Shown one piece after another: positions 51,479 through 60,453 of a DNA stretch of 64,000 nucleotides. Made by a program: the position numbers and the translations under genes. The stretch is from Oscillospiraceae bacterium (GTDB taxonomy: Bacteria; Bacillota; Clostridia; Oscillospirales; CAG-272), in assembly GCA_015063625.1 (NCBI GenBank), contig SVTT01000008.1, positions 24,805 to 88,804 on the forward strand, given 5' to 3'. The notes beneath the pieces are model-generated. The model was not told where the DNA came from and did not search any database. It was given only the letters and a program-made list of their open reading frames with translations. Within the stretch, counting starts at the first letter, position 1, and every line of letters begins with the position of its first letter.

Positions 51479-51797
51479 GGTCTATGCTTCCTTTCAACGC
51501 CTTGGCAAGCTCCTCCGCGGCAAGCTCGACGGCTTTCTCCCACCAGTGATAGTTTTTGTTACTTTGCCCGTTTGAGAGCGTGGGCGAATCGTTGACATAT
51601 TTCTGATAGGGGGCAATACCGTCAAGCGCGCGACTTCGGTGCTCTCCCGTCATATTGACGTAGATCCGCCATCTTCCGACGCCCACACTCTCGACGCGAA
51701 TGGCGTTGTAGGCAAGGTTGCCCGTATCCTTCGGCGCCAGCTCGCGCAGTACCTGTACAAAGCGATCGACCGCCCCTTTGATCTGCGCCTGTATCAT
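51471..51797 (-). CDS. HK97 gp10-like tail completion protein
   Basis: 108 residues if started at the ATG that overlaps the upstream stop (ATGA 51794-51797); a GTG 24 bases earlier is possible. AVDRFVQVLRELAPKDTGNL followed by a basic central region is typical of the gp10/neck family that joins head and tail. It overlaps the PKD protein start by 8 bases. Confidence 0.72.
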   Translation of the reverse strand: MIQAQIKGAVDRFVQVLRELAPKDTGNLAYNAIRVESVGVGRWRIYVNMTGEHRSRALDGIAPYQKYVNDSPTLSNGQSNKNYHWWEKAVELAAEELAKALKGSIDHD

Positions 51798-52150
51798 AAC
51801 GAAAGGGGATTTGACGCGCACCCGGTCAGTGAGAGCGTGGTTTTGACCGTCGGCACCGATATGCCGCGCGCAAAGCCGCGCGTGCTCGTCATACCCGTGA
51901 TCCTGTAAAGCTTGCCGAATGCCGTCACGTAGGTGTCGGGCTTAAAGGAATAGCGTGCCGTTGTGCGGATCCGGATGCGCTCGTCCTCCCCTGACAGATT
52001 GTCGACCAGCATTGTGCGGTCATGGGTATCATCGGGCAACAGCTCAAAGTGGAAAAAGAGCCCCACGGCGCGTTTTTCGAGTGTGGGGTAGCTGTGGTAC
52101 CAGCTTCCGCCGCACGTTTCCTTCGGGTCTTTTTTCAATGCGTAATACAC
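51794..52150 (-). CDS. phage head-closure/minor tail protein
   Basis: 118 residues from GTG 52150, chosen because AGGGAGGGG precedes it and it overlaps the upstream gene by only 16 bases. Beta-rich (FFHFELLPDD, YSFKPDTYVTAFGKLYRITG), as in small head-closure proteins. Identification rests mainly on position. Confidence 0.6.
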   Translation of the reverse strand: MYYALKKDPKETCGGSWYHSYPTLEKRAVGLFFHFELLPDDTHDRTMLVDNLSGEDERIRIRTTARYSFKPDTYVTAFGKLYRITGMTSTRGFARGISVPTVKTTLSLTGCASNPLSL

Positions 52151-52602
52151 GTATGTCCCCTCCCTCTCGGCACATAGCCGCAATAAAGAAGCCCCGAATC
52201 GCCGAGAATGGTCTCAAGCATCGGGGCATAAGCCGCGTCGCGCATTGCCTCACGCGATATCACAGCGCCCGTTGCCGTGTCGACCCTTGCCACAGCATTC
52301 AGATCACCGTTGCCCATCTGATAGATCAACTGCTCGCAAAGGGCATCGAAGATGATCGGCCGCAGCTCATCATCCCGTGCCATCCGTTCCTCCTTTACTG
52401 TGCGGTTGCCATGAGCGTATACGTAGCCATACACCGTGCGGCTCACACGGTCGAGCATCAGAGACGGCAGATTGCTTTTGTGCGTCGCGCTCATCCCGCA
52501 AAGCTCGCGGGAGAGGTCGATGCCGAGGGACAATGCACACGCCTCTGTCAGGATGTAGCGGTTTTGAGTTTGGTCAAAGATCATCATATCGTCGTTATAC
52601 AT
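52135..52602 (-). CDS. phage head-tail connector protein
   Basis: 155 residues from ATG 52602 after AAGGAGG. All-helical composition and location directly after the major capsid gene suggest a gp6/gp15-like head-tail adaptor. No catalytic motif. Confidence 0.6.
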   Translation of the reverse strand: MYNDDMMIFDQTQNRYILTEACALSLGIDLSRELCGMSATHKSNLPSLMLDRVSRTVYGYVYAHGNRTVKEERMARDDELRPIIFDALCEQLIYQMGNGDLNAVARVDTATGAVISREAMRDAAYAPMLETILGDSGLLYCGYVPRGRGHTCITH

Positions 52603-52607
52603 AAAAG

Positions 52608-52697
52608 CCTCCTTGATCGAGAACGCGGGGGCTGCACCCGCGTGATTCTGCTTTCTCGATGTAAGGCGGGAGGAGAAAAACTCCGCCCGCCGTTTTT
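52608..52697 (-). other. two hairpins after the major capsid gene
   Basis: GGCGGGCGGAG..CTCCTCCCGCC (about 52667-52693) and GCGGGGG..CACCCGC (about 52628-52646) fold strongly on the transcript between capsid and connector genes. They may protect or attenuate the mRNA so that capsid is made in excess. Confidence 0.45.
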
Positions 52698-52700
52698 TTA

Positions 52701-53816
52701 TCATGCCGTCTGGGACTTCACGGGCATTCTCACAAGCAGCCTGTTATCGGATTCCGACGTGTAGGCGGTAAGCTTGGTGAGGTCAAAACCGTTCTTAACG
52801 ATCGGAACAACAGACGTGCCGTAAAGGGTTTCGACACCGTAGCGGAATTTAGGCTGAAGTCTGATGCCCGCGCCGCGCGGCGAATCGATCGACTTGATGT
52901 GATTGCCGAGCGCAAGACCGCGAACGGTGCCCACCGCGCTGACAACGATTGCCTCGATCTTATCCATCTCCGATCTTGCGGCGACGTTCTCGTGAACGCT
53001 GTTGCTTCTTGCATAGGAGGGCACACCGTTGACCGAGAAGCAAAGCTCCTTCGCCGCCCTCTTCCAGATCACGGAGGGGGCCTTATAGACCGGGGTGTTG
53101 TCGATCTCTCCGACAAACATCTCCCCGTTGCTCTTATAGGTTCCCTCGGAGATCACACCGCGCTCAAGCAGGGCTCGGGTAATGTCACCGGCGCCGAGGT
53201 TCCACTTCGAAAAAAGCTCGGCGCAGAACATCGGACGGGCAATGATCTCGCGCTGATCGGCGGGATAGAACTGCACACCGTTGTCGATGTCGCCGTCATC
53301 CAGGATCGCGCCTGCCTTGAAGACCGCCTCGCGATAGGTGGTATCTCCGATCTCTGCGGGAAGCGTAATCTTCTGTGCACCCTCGTTCTTTGCGGCACTG
53401 TTTGCCCAGGCGCGCAGCTGCTCCGCCAGGGTGGCGGCGTTGACTGCCGTATCGACCTCGCCCGCCATGTCCTCCATGGTGCGTTCCACAAGGGGCAGCG
53501 AGAACATGTCGGTGGTGACCTCCGCGATGTCGAAATTTCCGTCGTAAAGGTCGGTCAGGCTCAGCTCGTACTCCACCGAGGAGGGCTCTGCAGCATCGTC
53601 GCTGTTGAAGCTGCCGCCGTTGACCGTTGAGCCGAGACGGCGGGGCTCAAAGCCGGGAAGATTCTGACGGACCACGCGCACATAGGCCGCGTTGGTGTCC
53701 TCAGTGATCGATTCGTTCACACCCTTGCCGGGCATATGTACAAGACCCGAAAAGAAGGTTTCAAGAAATTTCTTATGGGTCAGAATGTCGACCGATTGTC
53801 TGTTAATGGTACTCAT
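52701..53816 (-). CDS. major capsid protein
   Basis: 371 residues from ATG 53816 after AAAGGAAA. Position after the scaffold gene, size, and an N-terminus followed by mixed alpha/beta sequence (SLTDLYDGNFDIAEVTTDMF, NGEMFVGEIDNTPVYKAP) fit an HK97-fold coat protein. No direct signature is available, so the call depends on gene order. Confidence 0.75.
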   Translation of the reverse strand: MSTINRQSVDILTHKKFLETFFSGLVHMPGKGVNESITEDTNAAYVRVVRQNLPGFEPRRLGSTVNGGSFNSDDAAEPSSVEYELSLTDLYDGNFDIAEVTTDMFSLPLVERTMEDMAGEVDTAVNAATLAEQLRAWANSAAKNEGAQKITLPAEIGDTTYREAVFKAGAILDDGDIDNGVQFYPADQREIIARPMFCAELFSKWNLGAGDITRALLERGVISEGTYKSNGEMFVGEIDNTPVYKAPSVIWKRAAKELCFSVNGVPSYARSNSVHENVAARSEMDKIEAIVVSAVGTVRGLALGNHIKSIDSPRGAGIRLQPKFRYGVETLYGTSVVPIVKNGFDLTKLTAYTSESDNRLLVRMPVKSQTA

Positions 53817-53840
53817 GGTTTGTGATTTCCTTTCTGTTTT

Positions 53841-54398
53841 TTACTTGCCGACAACACGGCGGCGCAAATCGTGATAGCTCTCCTGCGCCTCGCTCCGTGC
53901 GCGCTCCATCATGGGGAAGCCGATCGCAGCCTTTTGCTTGCCATCCTCCTCGCGAAGTGCAGCCACGAAATCCTCAAGAGGCTTCACGCGAGTGTCAAGC
54001 AATTTGGTCAGCTCATCGATGCGGGCGGTGAGCGCATCGTATCGCATCGCATCTTCCCCTCGCCCTGCGCTTTCGCTCTGCCCTTGGTCGGCATCTTCCT
54101 CCTCGGGCGGCTCGGGTGCATCGGCATTCGGCTCGGCGGACCCCGCCTCACCTTCGGGGGAAGGCACCTCTCCTGCCGCATCGGCTTCGCGCTCCTCCCT
54201 CGGCTCCTCGCTCTCGGCGGTTGACTCGGGGGCTTCGTTGTCGTTCTGTTCCGCCACTTCCTCGCGGTTCTCCGCTTCGGGCGATGCGGGGGCGGGCTCC
54301 GCTTCGCCACCGAGGCGTGCCAGGACCGTTGCTCTTTCCTCCTCGGAGAGCGCATTGATCAGCTTCAGCACATCCTCTGCTTTCTTCCTGAAAAGCAT
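53841..54398 (-). CDS. phage scaffold protein
   Basis: 185 residues from ATG 54398 after GGAGGAAA. A basic helical start, a very acidic Glu/Pro/Ala middle (about 30-115) and a helical coiled-coil end with ALTARIDELTKLL give the profile of capsid scaffolding proteins. It sits 24 bases before the capsid gene. Confidence 0.75.
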   Translation of the reverse strand: MLFRKKAEDVLKLINALSEEERATVLARLGGEAEPAPASPEAENREEVAEQNDNEAPESTAESEEPREEREADAAGEVPSPEGEAGSAEPNADAPEPPEEEDADQGQSESAGRGEDAMRYDALTARIDELTKLLDTRVKPLEDFVAALREEDGKQKAAIGFPMMERARSEAQESYHDLRRRVVGK

Positions 54399-54568
54399 AT
54401 CTTTTTTTCCTCCATGGGGGTGATTTCCCTCGCTCTGTGTCGGCTCCGTTTCTCCTTTTTTTGGCGCCGTGCGCCTCCTCGGCGGTATGATCCGACACTC
54501 GGCTGCACCGTTGTTTAACGCCCTCGGTGCGGGTTTTTGGGGCGATATCAGCGCCCTGCTCGGCAGGG
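54399..54568 (-). other. intergenic gap within the head operon
   Basis: About 170 bases without a convincing gene separate minor head and scaffold genes; only weak short inverted repeats are seen. Confidence 0.4.
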
Positions 54569-55735
54569 TTAATATCGTGTGAGTGCGGTCTTTCTTCTCT
54601 CCAATTCTCCAAGCCTGCCGACCGGCACAAGCGATAGAATGTTTTTTGGGATCTTGACCGTCGAGCGCAGCTGCTCTCCCTCAAGGATCCGCAGACGCTC
54701 TCTGTAAAAGGGCACCTTGTTTTCACGGCAAAATGCTTCATATTCCTTTCGCAGCTTGACTTGCTTTTCCAACGCCATGTTGTACGCCTTGCCCGCACCA
54801 AGACCGCCGAGAAGCTTGGTGACCTCTCGTGCGCGGCGAATACTTCTTTCACACTTTCGCTGCTCCTGCTCGATGGCGCGTTGGCGTCTGATGATATTCG
54901 CAGGGATGGTGGCGGGCTTGTTGCCCTTTTGATAGGGCACGAGGCGGTGTCGGCAATTGAACCCCGATATACATCCGTTGTGATAGGTGATCCCCGCCTT
55001 GGTCGTATGGAAATCGGCGGGATTGTCGGTCGCGTTCTCTAAGGGCTCATAGTGCTCCCCTTCGATCTCTCCGTAGGTATGATCAAGCGAATACAGCTTC
55101 CCCTGGTACTTCTCGCACCGCTTGGAGCAGTTGGCATGCGGCTCGATCCACACAAGCCTGGTGCCCCCTTCCCTGAGCGCCGTGAGCTCCTTTTGCTGGT
55201 GAAGGTGTCGCACCTCCATCTCTGCCACGTTGCGCAGATTCACGTTGGTCTCATAATCGGGCTTTGGCTCCATGTCAACGATCTCGGAAAGGTGCTTTTT
55301 GATGCGCCTCATCACCTCGTTGCCGTACAGAGTGGTCAGTGGAGTGGCGCGGTTATATGCCCATTCTCGTGCAGTCAGTGGCGGCATATCCCGCACGGCT
55401 GCTGCCGCCATTTCTCCCAGCTCTCCGCGGTCGGCAGTCAGAAGGATCGCCGAGCTCAGATTATTTTCGGTGCCGATGCCGAACATGCGCAAAAATGCGG
55501 CATAGAGCTTGAGTGCGTAAGGGGGAAGCGTGTTTTTGCATTTCTCCTTCAGATTCTCGCTTTCCAGCTCATCCACGAGGGTGTCGACGATGTCGGCAAA
55601 GCTCTTTTTGACATCCTTAAACGGTCGATCCGTCAGCACCGCGTCTCTGGCACAAAGCTTCAGCTCGGTTTGGGCGCTCTCGACCGCCAGCGCCTGCCAG
55701 CTCTGCCCGACCTCCTCCGCACGTGGGTATTTCAT
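54569..55735 (-). CDS. phage minor head protein (minor capsid protein 2-like)
   Basis: 388 residues. The central stretch HANCSKRCEKYQGKLYSLDH and later NGCISGFNCRHRLVPYQKG match the Phage_min_cap2/SPP1 gp7-like group. The last 100 residues are basic and helical. Its start overlaps the portal stop by one base (TGATG). Such proteins are packaged in few copies near the portal. Confidence 0.8.
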   Translation of the reverse strand: MKYPRAEEVGQSWQALAVESAQTELKLCARDAVLTDRPFKDVKKSFADIVDTLVDELESENLKEKCKNTLPPYALKLYAAFLRMFGIGTENNLSSAILLTADRGELGEMAAAAVRDMPPLTAREWAYNRATPLTTLYGNEVMRRIKKHLSEIVDMEPKPDYETNVNLRNVAEMEVRHLHQQKELTALREGGTRLVWIEPHANCSKRCEKYQGKLYSLDHTYGEIEGEHYEPLENATDNPADFHTTKAGITYHNGCISGFNCRHRLVPYQKGNKPATIPANIIRRQRAIEQEQRKCERSIRRAREVTKLLGGLGAGKAYNMALEKQVKLRKEYEAFCRENKVPFYRERLRILEGEQLRSTVKIPKNILSLVPVGRLGELERRKTALTRY

Positions 55736-57282
55736 CAGAACACCTCAGAGGCGCCGCCGATATCACCGTAAAGGGACGCCGCACGCTTGTGCCCATCCCT
55801 CTCGATCCTCTCGATCTCCTCTAAGACCTGATGCTCGTCGAGATCGGGATTGATCGCGCAAACGGCGCTTTTGAGTGATCTGATGCCCTCGCGGTATTCC
55901 TGCATGACTCTTGTCGATACCGCGTCGATATTGGTCTGCCCCGCAAGGCTCCAGCGGACCGTCACGAGATCGGTAAAGCCGTAGTAAAGACACACATCGC
56001 GCAGACAATCGTTCGCGGGTCCCTCAAATTGCTTTCGCCTTGCCTCCACAAAGCGAGCAGTGGCGCTTTCCTCCGCGCTGATCTCCCTGGCGGTACGGTT
56101 GCTCGCATCGCTGAGGAAGGAGGCAAGCGTGCCCACGCTGAGCCCCAGTGCGAATGCCATGCTTTCCATGAGGTTGTTGCGGATCTCCCGCCAGTCGGCG
56201 GCGCGCAGCTCAAACTGAATAGGCACCGGTTTTTGCTCCTCGGGCGTATAGGATGGCACCTGCTCGTAGACAAAGGAGTCAAGACCCGCATTGTAGTTGC
56301 CGCCCTCTGCGTCATTTCTCGGCTTGAATTGCTTCTTCAGGATCACTCTGCCTCTCCCGAGGTACATGTCCGTGTTGAAGGCGCTCCAATAATAGTCATA
56401 GGAGAGCAGACACTGCATGATAGGCGCGAGCATCGACTCTCCAAGCCCGATATCACCATACCACTCACAGCCGTCGGTATATCGGAAGGCATAGCAGCCG
56501 AGCGTAGCAAAGGGCAGCGCCTGCTCCTCGTCGATGCGGATGTGCCCATAGTTTTTTGCGAGATACTGCTTGAAATTGCGGGGAATCGCCTTCCAATCGA
56601 CGCGCGACGACAGGGCGTTGCCCACACCTCGCGAAAGACGGTAGACCGAAAAGCATCTGACGGGGATCCTGCGTGTCAGCACGGTGTCCTTGTAATAGCG
56701 CTCCTCGCAAAGCGCGAAGGATGCGTCGCGCTCGCCGCCAAAGACGGTCAGCACGGTCTTTACCTCCTCTACGTTGCCTGCCATGTCGAGAACGGGAAAA
56801 AAGCGGTCTGCACGGTAGGCGTCGATCCAAAGCTCTCCCCTCGTGTCCCGGTTCAGCTTGAGCAAGCCCGTCCCCCCCGCCATCGCGTATTTGCAAGCCT
56901 GCTTGACGTGCGCGGCGAAGCGTGCGCGCGGTGCCCAGCGGTCGGAGATGGCGGTGAGCGATCGGCTCACGCCCTTCTCATCGACAAGACAGGGTGCATT
57001 CTCGTTTTGAAACATAATACCGCCGCCAAAGACAGCATCGTTGGCACGGTCGACAAGAATGCGTCCGATCTGCGTCGAAACGATCCCCGCAGTACCGCTG
57101 CCATGCACCTCGCTCACGTAGCCGTCATACCAGGCAAGCCAGCGGCGTACGCCGCGCTCGTAAAAGGCGCGGTAGTATTCGGGGGCGAGATGGGGGAGCA
57201 GACCTGAGGAATCCGCAAAGCTTTGCGAGAGCATCTGTGCCGCCGCAAAGGTCATGGCAAAGGGAGTACAGTTAGATTGCAT
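55735..57282 (-). CDS. portal protein (SPP1 gp6-like)
   Basis: 515 residues from ATG 57282 after GAGGTGGGGAG. It begins with a helical stem region and has the portal-type stretches DRANDAVFGGG, YRADRFFPVLD, FALGLSVGTLASF and SNRTAREISAEE. It forms the ring through which DNA enters the head. Located between terminase and minor head genes, as expected. Confidence 0.83.
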   Translation of the reverse strand: MQSNCTPFAMTFAAAQMLSQSFADSSGLLPHLAPEYYRAFYERGVRRWLAWYDGYVSEVHGSGTAGIVSTQIGRILVDRANDAVFGGGIMFQNENAPCLVDEKGVSRSLTAISDRWAPRARFAAHVKQACKYAMAGGTGLLKLNRDTRGELWIDAYRADRFFPVLDMAGNVEEVKTVLTVFGGERDASFALCEERYYKDTVLTRRIPVRCFSVYRLSRGVGNALSSRVDWKAIPRNFKQYLAKNYGHIRIDEEQALPFATLGCYAFRYTDGCEWYGDIGLGESMLAPIMQCLLSYDYYWSAFNTDMYLGRGRVILKKQFKPRNDAEGGNYNAGLDSFVYEQVPSYTPEEQKPVPIQFELRAADWREIRNNLMESMAFALGLSVGTLASFLSDASNRTAREISAEESATARFVEARRKQFEGPANDCLRDVCLYYGFTDLVTVRWSLAGQTNIDAVSTRVMQEYREGIRSLKSAVCAINPDLDEHQVLEEIERIERDGHKRAASLYGDIGGASEVF

Positions 57283-57523
57283 GCTCCCCACCTCTTTCAA
57301 CCAGAGAGGATAGCAGCCCGTGGATCTCGGATAAGTAGAAATTTGCCGTTCTCATGAATCGGCACACGGCGACCATAAAATTTTCACGCATGACCCTCTC
57401 TCGCTCCTCCTCACTTTCAAAGGTGGGGGCAGGGATGCCCGTCATGGATTCTGCCTGCTTCTGCACTGCCTCATATGCCTCGGGGTCCGGCTTTCGTTCC
57501 AGCGCCTGCTTTTCATCTGTCAT
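57272..57523 (-). CDS. small phage protein between terminase and portal
   Basis: 83 residues from ATG 57523 after AAAGGAG, overlapping the terminase end and the portal start. Highly charged, helical (MTDEKQALERKPDPEAYEAV). No family recognised; the longer open frame through the terminase is a shadow. Confidence 0.65.
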   Translation of the reverse strand: MTDEKQALERKPDPEAYEAVQKQAESMTGIPAPTFESEEERERVMRENFMVAVCRFMRTANFYLSEIHGLLSSLVERGGEHAI

Positions 57524-58904
57524 AATACTTGCTCCTTTCGGGTACGGTAAAATCAAGGTTTTCGGGGTTAGCGTAATAGTGAAGGCCATAGACCAGCGAG
57601 TCGCTGACGTCGTTCGGCACTGAGGGATCCAGCTTGTTGTTCTTCCACACCACGCTCTCAAGCTGCTCGACCAGGAGGTCGGTCTCTGTTCTGATAAAGG
57701 GAGGCTCACGCATCCCCGCCGCATATTGCGTGAAGTCAAAATAGCCGCCGTAATCGACGATGTAAACCGCATTGCAGGCAAACACGTTGTTAACGGTCGC
57801 CGTGTTTTGCAGGACGTTTTTTTGCGTGAAGGACTGCACGTCATAATCGTCGGTAAGGGTGTACCGAAGCTGGCGAATAAAGTCCGCTGCGGCACAATCG
57901 ATCAGAAAGAGCACAGGGACACCGTTGAAGCGAAAGCCGTATTTGCGCTCCATAAAGTCGACATACCTGCTCGCGTATTCGGCATACTGCGAGGGTGCCG
58001 GGGCGTACCCGAGCCGTGTAGGATCCACAACAAAGCGCTCCAGCACCAGCGCGCGTCCCGAGGTAAGAATGGCAACGGGGGAGAGGGCTGTCGCATCGTT
58101 CATAATGGCTCCGTCGCCGCCGAAGATCACGCCGCAGATCCGTTCCGCACCGAACATCGTGTTCGCCTCTTGCGGGGTCAGCACATGCCGTTCTCGCTTG
58201 AAGGTGGGATAAGCACCACCCATCAGCTCGGTAATGTCGCCGTCATAGAGAAAGCGCGCCAGCTGCGGATTGATGCGATAGGTGAGAAGGATCTCGTCCT
58301 TGGTCGCCCGCGTGAGCTTCTTTGCCACGTCGCGCCAGGTTGCATCGATGTGCGCATACCCTTTTGCGTTCCTGTGCTTCGCGCACCACACGTTCCACCA
58401 GTGCGAGCGCACCTCGGCAGGGTTGCCGCAGTAAAGCACCTTCCACGCAATCGTGTCGTCAATGTGTCTGTCGAAGGAGGAAACGGCGTTTGTGAGATTG
58501 ATCTCACGGCGGATCTCCTCGCATTCGTCAATGATGATCAGGGACAAGGGGCGCGGCGTTTTGGTGCCCTTCGTGCGGTTGGCATCGCCGTCAAGACCCT
58601 TGAACCATACCTCGTTTCCGTATGCGGTCACGATATGATAGGGACTTTTGGTGGAACGGTAGGAGATACCGAGCATGTCCAGCTTCTCGGTGATCTCGTT
58701 AAAAATACTGTCACCGATGCTGTTTGAGTTGGCGCGGCAGTACATGATGTCATGCTCCGGATATCTTGCAAGATAGACAGCGGCAAGCGATGCCACCTCA
58801 TACGACTTGCCCGAGTTTCGCCCATTGTTCAGCACGATGCGGTGAAGCTCAGGATCGTAAAGCGGCGCGTAGGGCTTCGAGGGACGGAGCTCTGCCACGC
58901 TCAA
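57513..58904 (-). CDS. terL: terminase large subunit
   Basis: 463 residues from a TTG that overlaps the preceding TGA (TTGA at 58901-58904), after GGGGGCGGAG. Walker A GRNSGKS (28-34), Walker B LIIIDE (122-127), and nuclease aspartates in FGGDGA, FLIDCAA and PNDVSDSL are intact. It drives DNA packaging and cuts the concatemer. Confidence 0.9.
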   Translation of the reverse strand: MSVAELRPSKPYAPLYDPELHRIVLNNGRNSGKSYEVASLAAVYLARYPEHDIMYCRANSNSIGDSIFNEITEKLDMLGISYRSTKSPYHIVTAYGNEVWFKGLDGDANRTKGTKTPRPLSLIIIDECEEIRREINLTNAVSSFDRHIDDTIAWKVLYCGNPAEVRSHWWNVWCAKHRNAKGYAHIDATWRDVAKKLTRATKDEILLTYRINPQLARFLYDGDITELMGGAYPTFKRERHVLTPQEANTMFGAERICGVIFGGDGAIMNDATALSPVAILTSGRALVLERFVVDPTRLGYAPAPSQYAEYASRYVDFMERKYGFRFNGVPVLFLIDCAAADFIRQLRYTLTDDYDVQSFTQKNVLQNTATVNNVFACNAVYIVDYGGYFDFTQYAAGMREPPFIRTETDLLVEQLESVVWKNNKLDPSVPNDVSDSLVYGLHYYANPENLDFTVPERSKYYDR

Positions 58905-59296
58905 GCTCCGCCCCCTTTTGCTTCGGAATTGTCTTCAAAGCGCACGTTGATGGTTGCGGGCAGCACTGCCTTTCCGCTTCCTGCCGCATTCATCTCGGCA
59001 AGGAGTTTTGCCATTTGTGAGGAGCCCTCGATCGTTCCGTACACGATAGCCGCCGCGGCAAGCAATGTTACAGCATCATTTTCGTCCAGCCCCATGCTTT
59101 TGATCAGCAGCTTGGCGCGCTCGGTCTGCGCCAGCTCTCCGTCTCCGATCCTCTGCGAAAGCAGGGCGTTCGTCGCCTCAAGGAGATTCTTTTTCATTCT
59201 TCTCTTGGCAACCGAGGCTTTTCCGCCCTTTGAACCGTTTTTTCGGGCTTCTTCCGAGCTTAAAGGCTTTAGATTGTCGGTATTGCCTCTCGGCAT
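58901..59296 (-). CDS. terminase small subunit-like protein
   Basis: 131 residues. The N-terminal GSKGGKASVAKRR stretch resembles KGG-type motifs common at the front of phage packaging modules. The rest is helical. Gene order and immediate overlap with terL support a DNA-recognition role. First gene of the late transcript, after GGGAGGGAG. Confidence 0.65.
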   Translation of the reverse strand: MPRGNTDNLKPLSSEEARKNGSKGGKASVAKRRMKKNLLEATNALLSQRIGDGELAQTERAKLLIKSMGLDENDAVTLLAAAAIVYGTIEGSSQMAKLLAEMNAAGSGKAVLPATINVRFEDNSEAKGGGA

Positions 59297-59340
59297 CGGT
59301 CACTCCCTCCCTCTCGCATGGTTTATCACCTTTATAACAC

Positions 59341-59370
59341 AAAAAAAGTCTCATAAAATCTCATGTTTGT
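59341..59370 (-). promoter_or_regulatory. candidate activator site before the packaging operon
   Basis: On the minus strand, ATGAGA occurs twice exactly 10 bases apart (59349-59354 and 59359-59364), and a TATAAA lies further downstream near 59333. A missing good -35 together with spaced direct repeats suits an activated late promoter. Confidence 0.4.
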
Positions 59371-59382
59371 GCAAAGAAAAAG

Positions 59383-59420
59383 CCCCGAAGCAAACATTTT
59401 TTCTCGTTGCTTCGGGGTTG
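59383..59420 (-). terminator. terminator between the early and packaging operons
   Basis: CCCCGAAGCAA pairs with TTGCTTCGGGG and, on the minus strand, is followed by CTTTTTC. Confidence 0.75.
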
Positions 59421-59424
59421 GTTT

Positions 59425-59715
59425 TTAGTTGGGATGGTGAGGCTCTGCCTTCAACGCCTTTCGTTTGCTTGAAAGTGCCTCGTCACGCAGACGGAAAAGA
59501 TGGGCGCGGCTATAATGGAGCTCGCCCGATATCTTTTGCCATGAATACCCCTTGATGTACCTCAGATGAAGCACGGCCCGATATCTTGACGGAAGAGAAT
59601 TGATAAATTGCTCGATCGCTCGCATGCGCGCCTCGATGCATTTTCGGGTTCCGCCGTCTGCGTTTCTTCTTTCGCGTTTCAGTGCGCTGTATTCCTCCAG
59701 CTCGTTTTTTGTCAT
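59425..59715 (-). CDS. sigma-70 region 4 / ArpU-like phage transcription regulator
   Basis: 96 residues from ATG 59715 with GGGGGG upstream. A helix (NELEEYSALKRERRNADG) precedes INSLPSRYRAVLHLRYIKG and SWQKISGELHYSRAHLFRLR, a sigma-4-like helix-turn-helix. Such proteins turn on late phage genes. It is the last gene before the terminator and the packaging operon. Confidence 0.8.
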   Translation of the reverse strand: MTKNELEEYSALKRERRNADGGTRKCIEARMRAIEQFINSLPSRYRAVLHLRYIKGYSWQKISGELHYSRAHLFRLRDEALSSKRKALKAEPHHPN

Positions 59716-59731
59716 CCTTTGCCCCCCTTTT

Positions 59732-60061
59732 TCATTTGTAGACAAGGCGCGCGCCGCAACGGTCGCAATAGGGCTGCCGACGGCAAAAGAGATTGCCGCA
59801 CTCGCACGCCCAGCGCTCCATACCGTCGTCAAAGCAATCTGCCGCGCGCACAGAGCGCTTTAGCGCAAGATCCTGCGCCGCCACTGTTTCCTGTGCATGG
59901 CGGTACTCACCGAGGAGCCATGCACAGGCTTGCTGCCAATATTTTGAGGGCAGGCCTCCGGGCGAGGCAAGTACATGCTCGATCGCTCTTATCTTCTGTG
60001 TGGCGGTGTAGCGCCCTCCGCAGATCTCTGCAAGGACCGCTTTTGCTTCTCCTGTTTTCAT
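59732..60061 (-). CDS. prophage zinc-ribbon protein
   Basis: 109 residues from ATG 60061 (an ATG at 60073 is an alternative). The helical body ends in a zinc-ribbon-like CECGNLFC...YCDRCGARL with cysteines 86, 88, 93, 99 and 102. It may bind nucleic acid or a partner protein; family unknown. Confidence 0.6.
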   Translation of the reverse strand: MKTGEAKAVLAEICGGRYTATQKIRAIEHVLASPGGLPSKYWQQACAWLLGEYRHAQETVAAQDLALKRSVRAADCFDDGMERWACECGNLFCRRQPYCDRCGARLVYK

Positions 60062-60065
60062 TTTC

Positions 60066-60446
60066 TCACCCATCTCTCCCTTCGCATGTGATTGCTTCGA
60101 TCGGTCTTTCATAGCAAAGCGAATGAAACAGGCGGTCAAAAACCTGGACCACGACGCCCGAGACCACCTGTGCCTCAAAGGTGAAATCCTTTGCCCGATC
60201 GAGGTAGGCGGTGCCGACCACCACGCACTCACCGATGCTTTTGACCTGCTTGCAATACCGATCTAACGTGTCTCGGTGCTTGCCACAGATCACAAAGTCA
60301 CCGACCCTCGGAGTCAAGGTGCAGTCGATGACGGCGATCCCGCCGTTCGGGATGAACAGCCCCGCGCCCTCCAGGCAATCCCCGTGAAGATACTCGACGA
60401 TCTTCTCTCGGCTCTTCTTGCTCGGCCTTTCATAAACGGTTGTCAT
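60066..60446 (-). CDS. S24/LexA-like beta domain protein without HTH
   Basis: 126 residues from ATG 60446 after AGGAGG. The stretch LHGDCLEGAGLFIPNGGIAV followed by TPRVGDFVIC resembles the LexA/CI-type protease domain, but the catalytic serine position appears as Cys (GDC) and there is no DNA-binding half. It may interact with repressors or be an unrelated beta fold. Confidence 0.55.
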   Translation of the reverse strand: MTTVYERPSKKSREKIVEYLHGDCLEGAGLFIPNGGIAVIDCTLTPRVGDFVICGKHRDTLDRYCKQVKSIGECVVVGTAYLDRAKDFTFEAQVVSGVVVQVFDRLFHSLCYERPIEAITCEGRDG

Positions 60447-60453
60447 GTGGATT

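Noticed and set aside
54148..54852. 234-aa minus-strand gene between scaffold and minor head
   Set aside because: It overlaps two better-supported genes in another frame and has an Arg/Ser-rich shadow composition.
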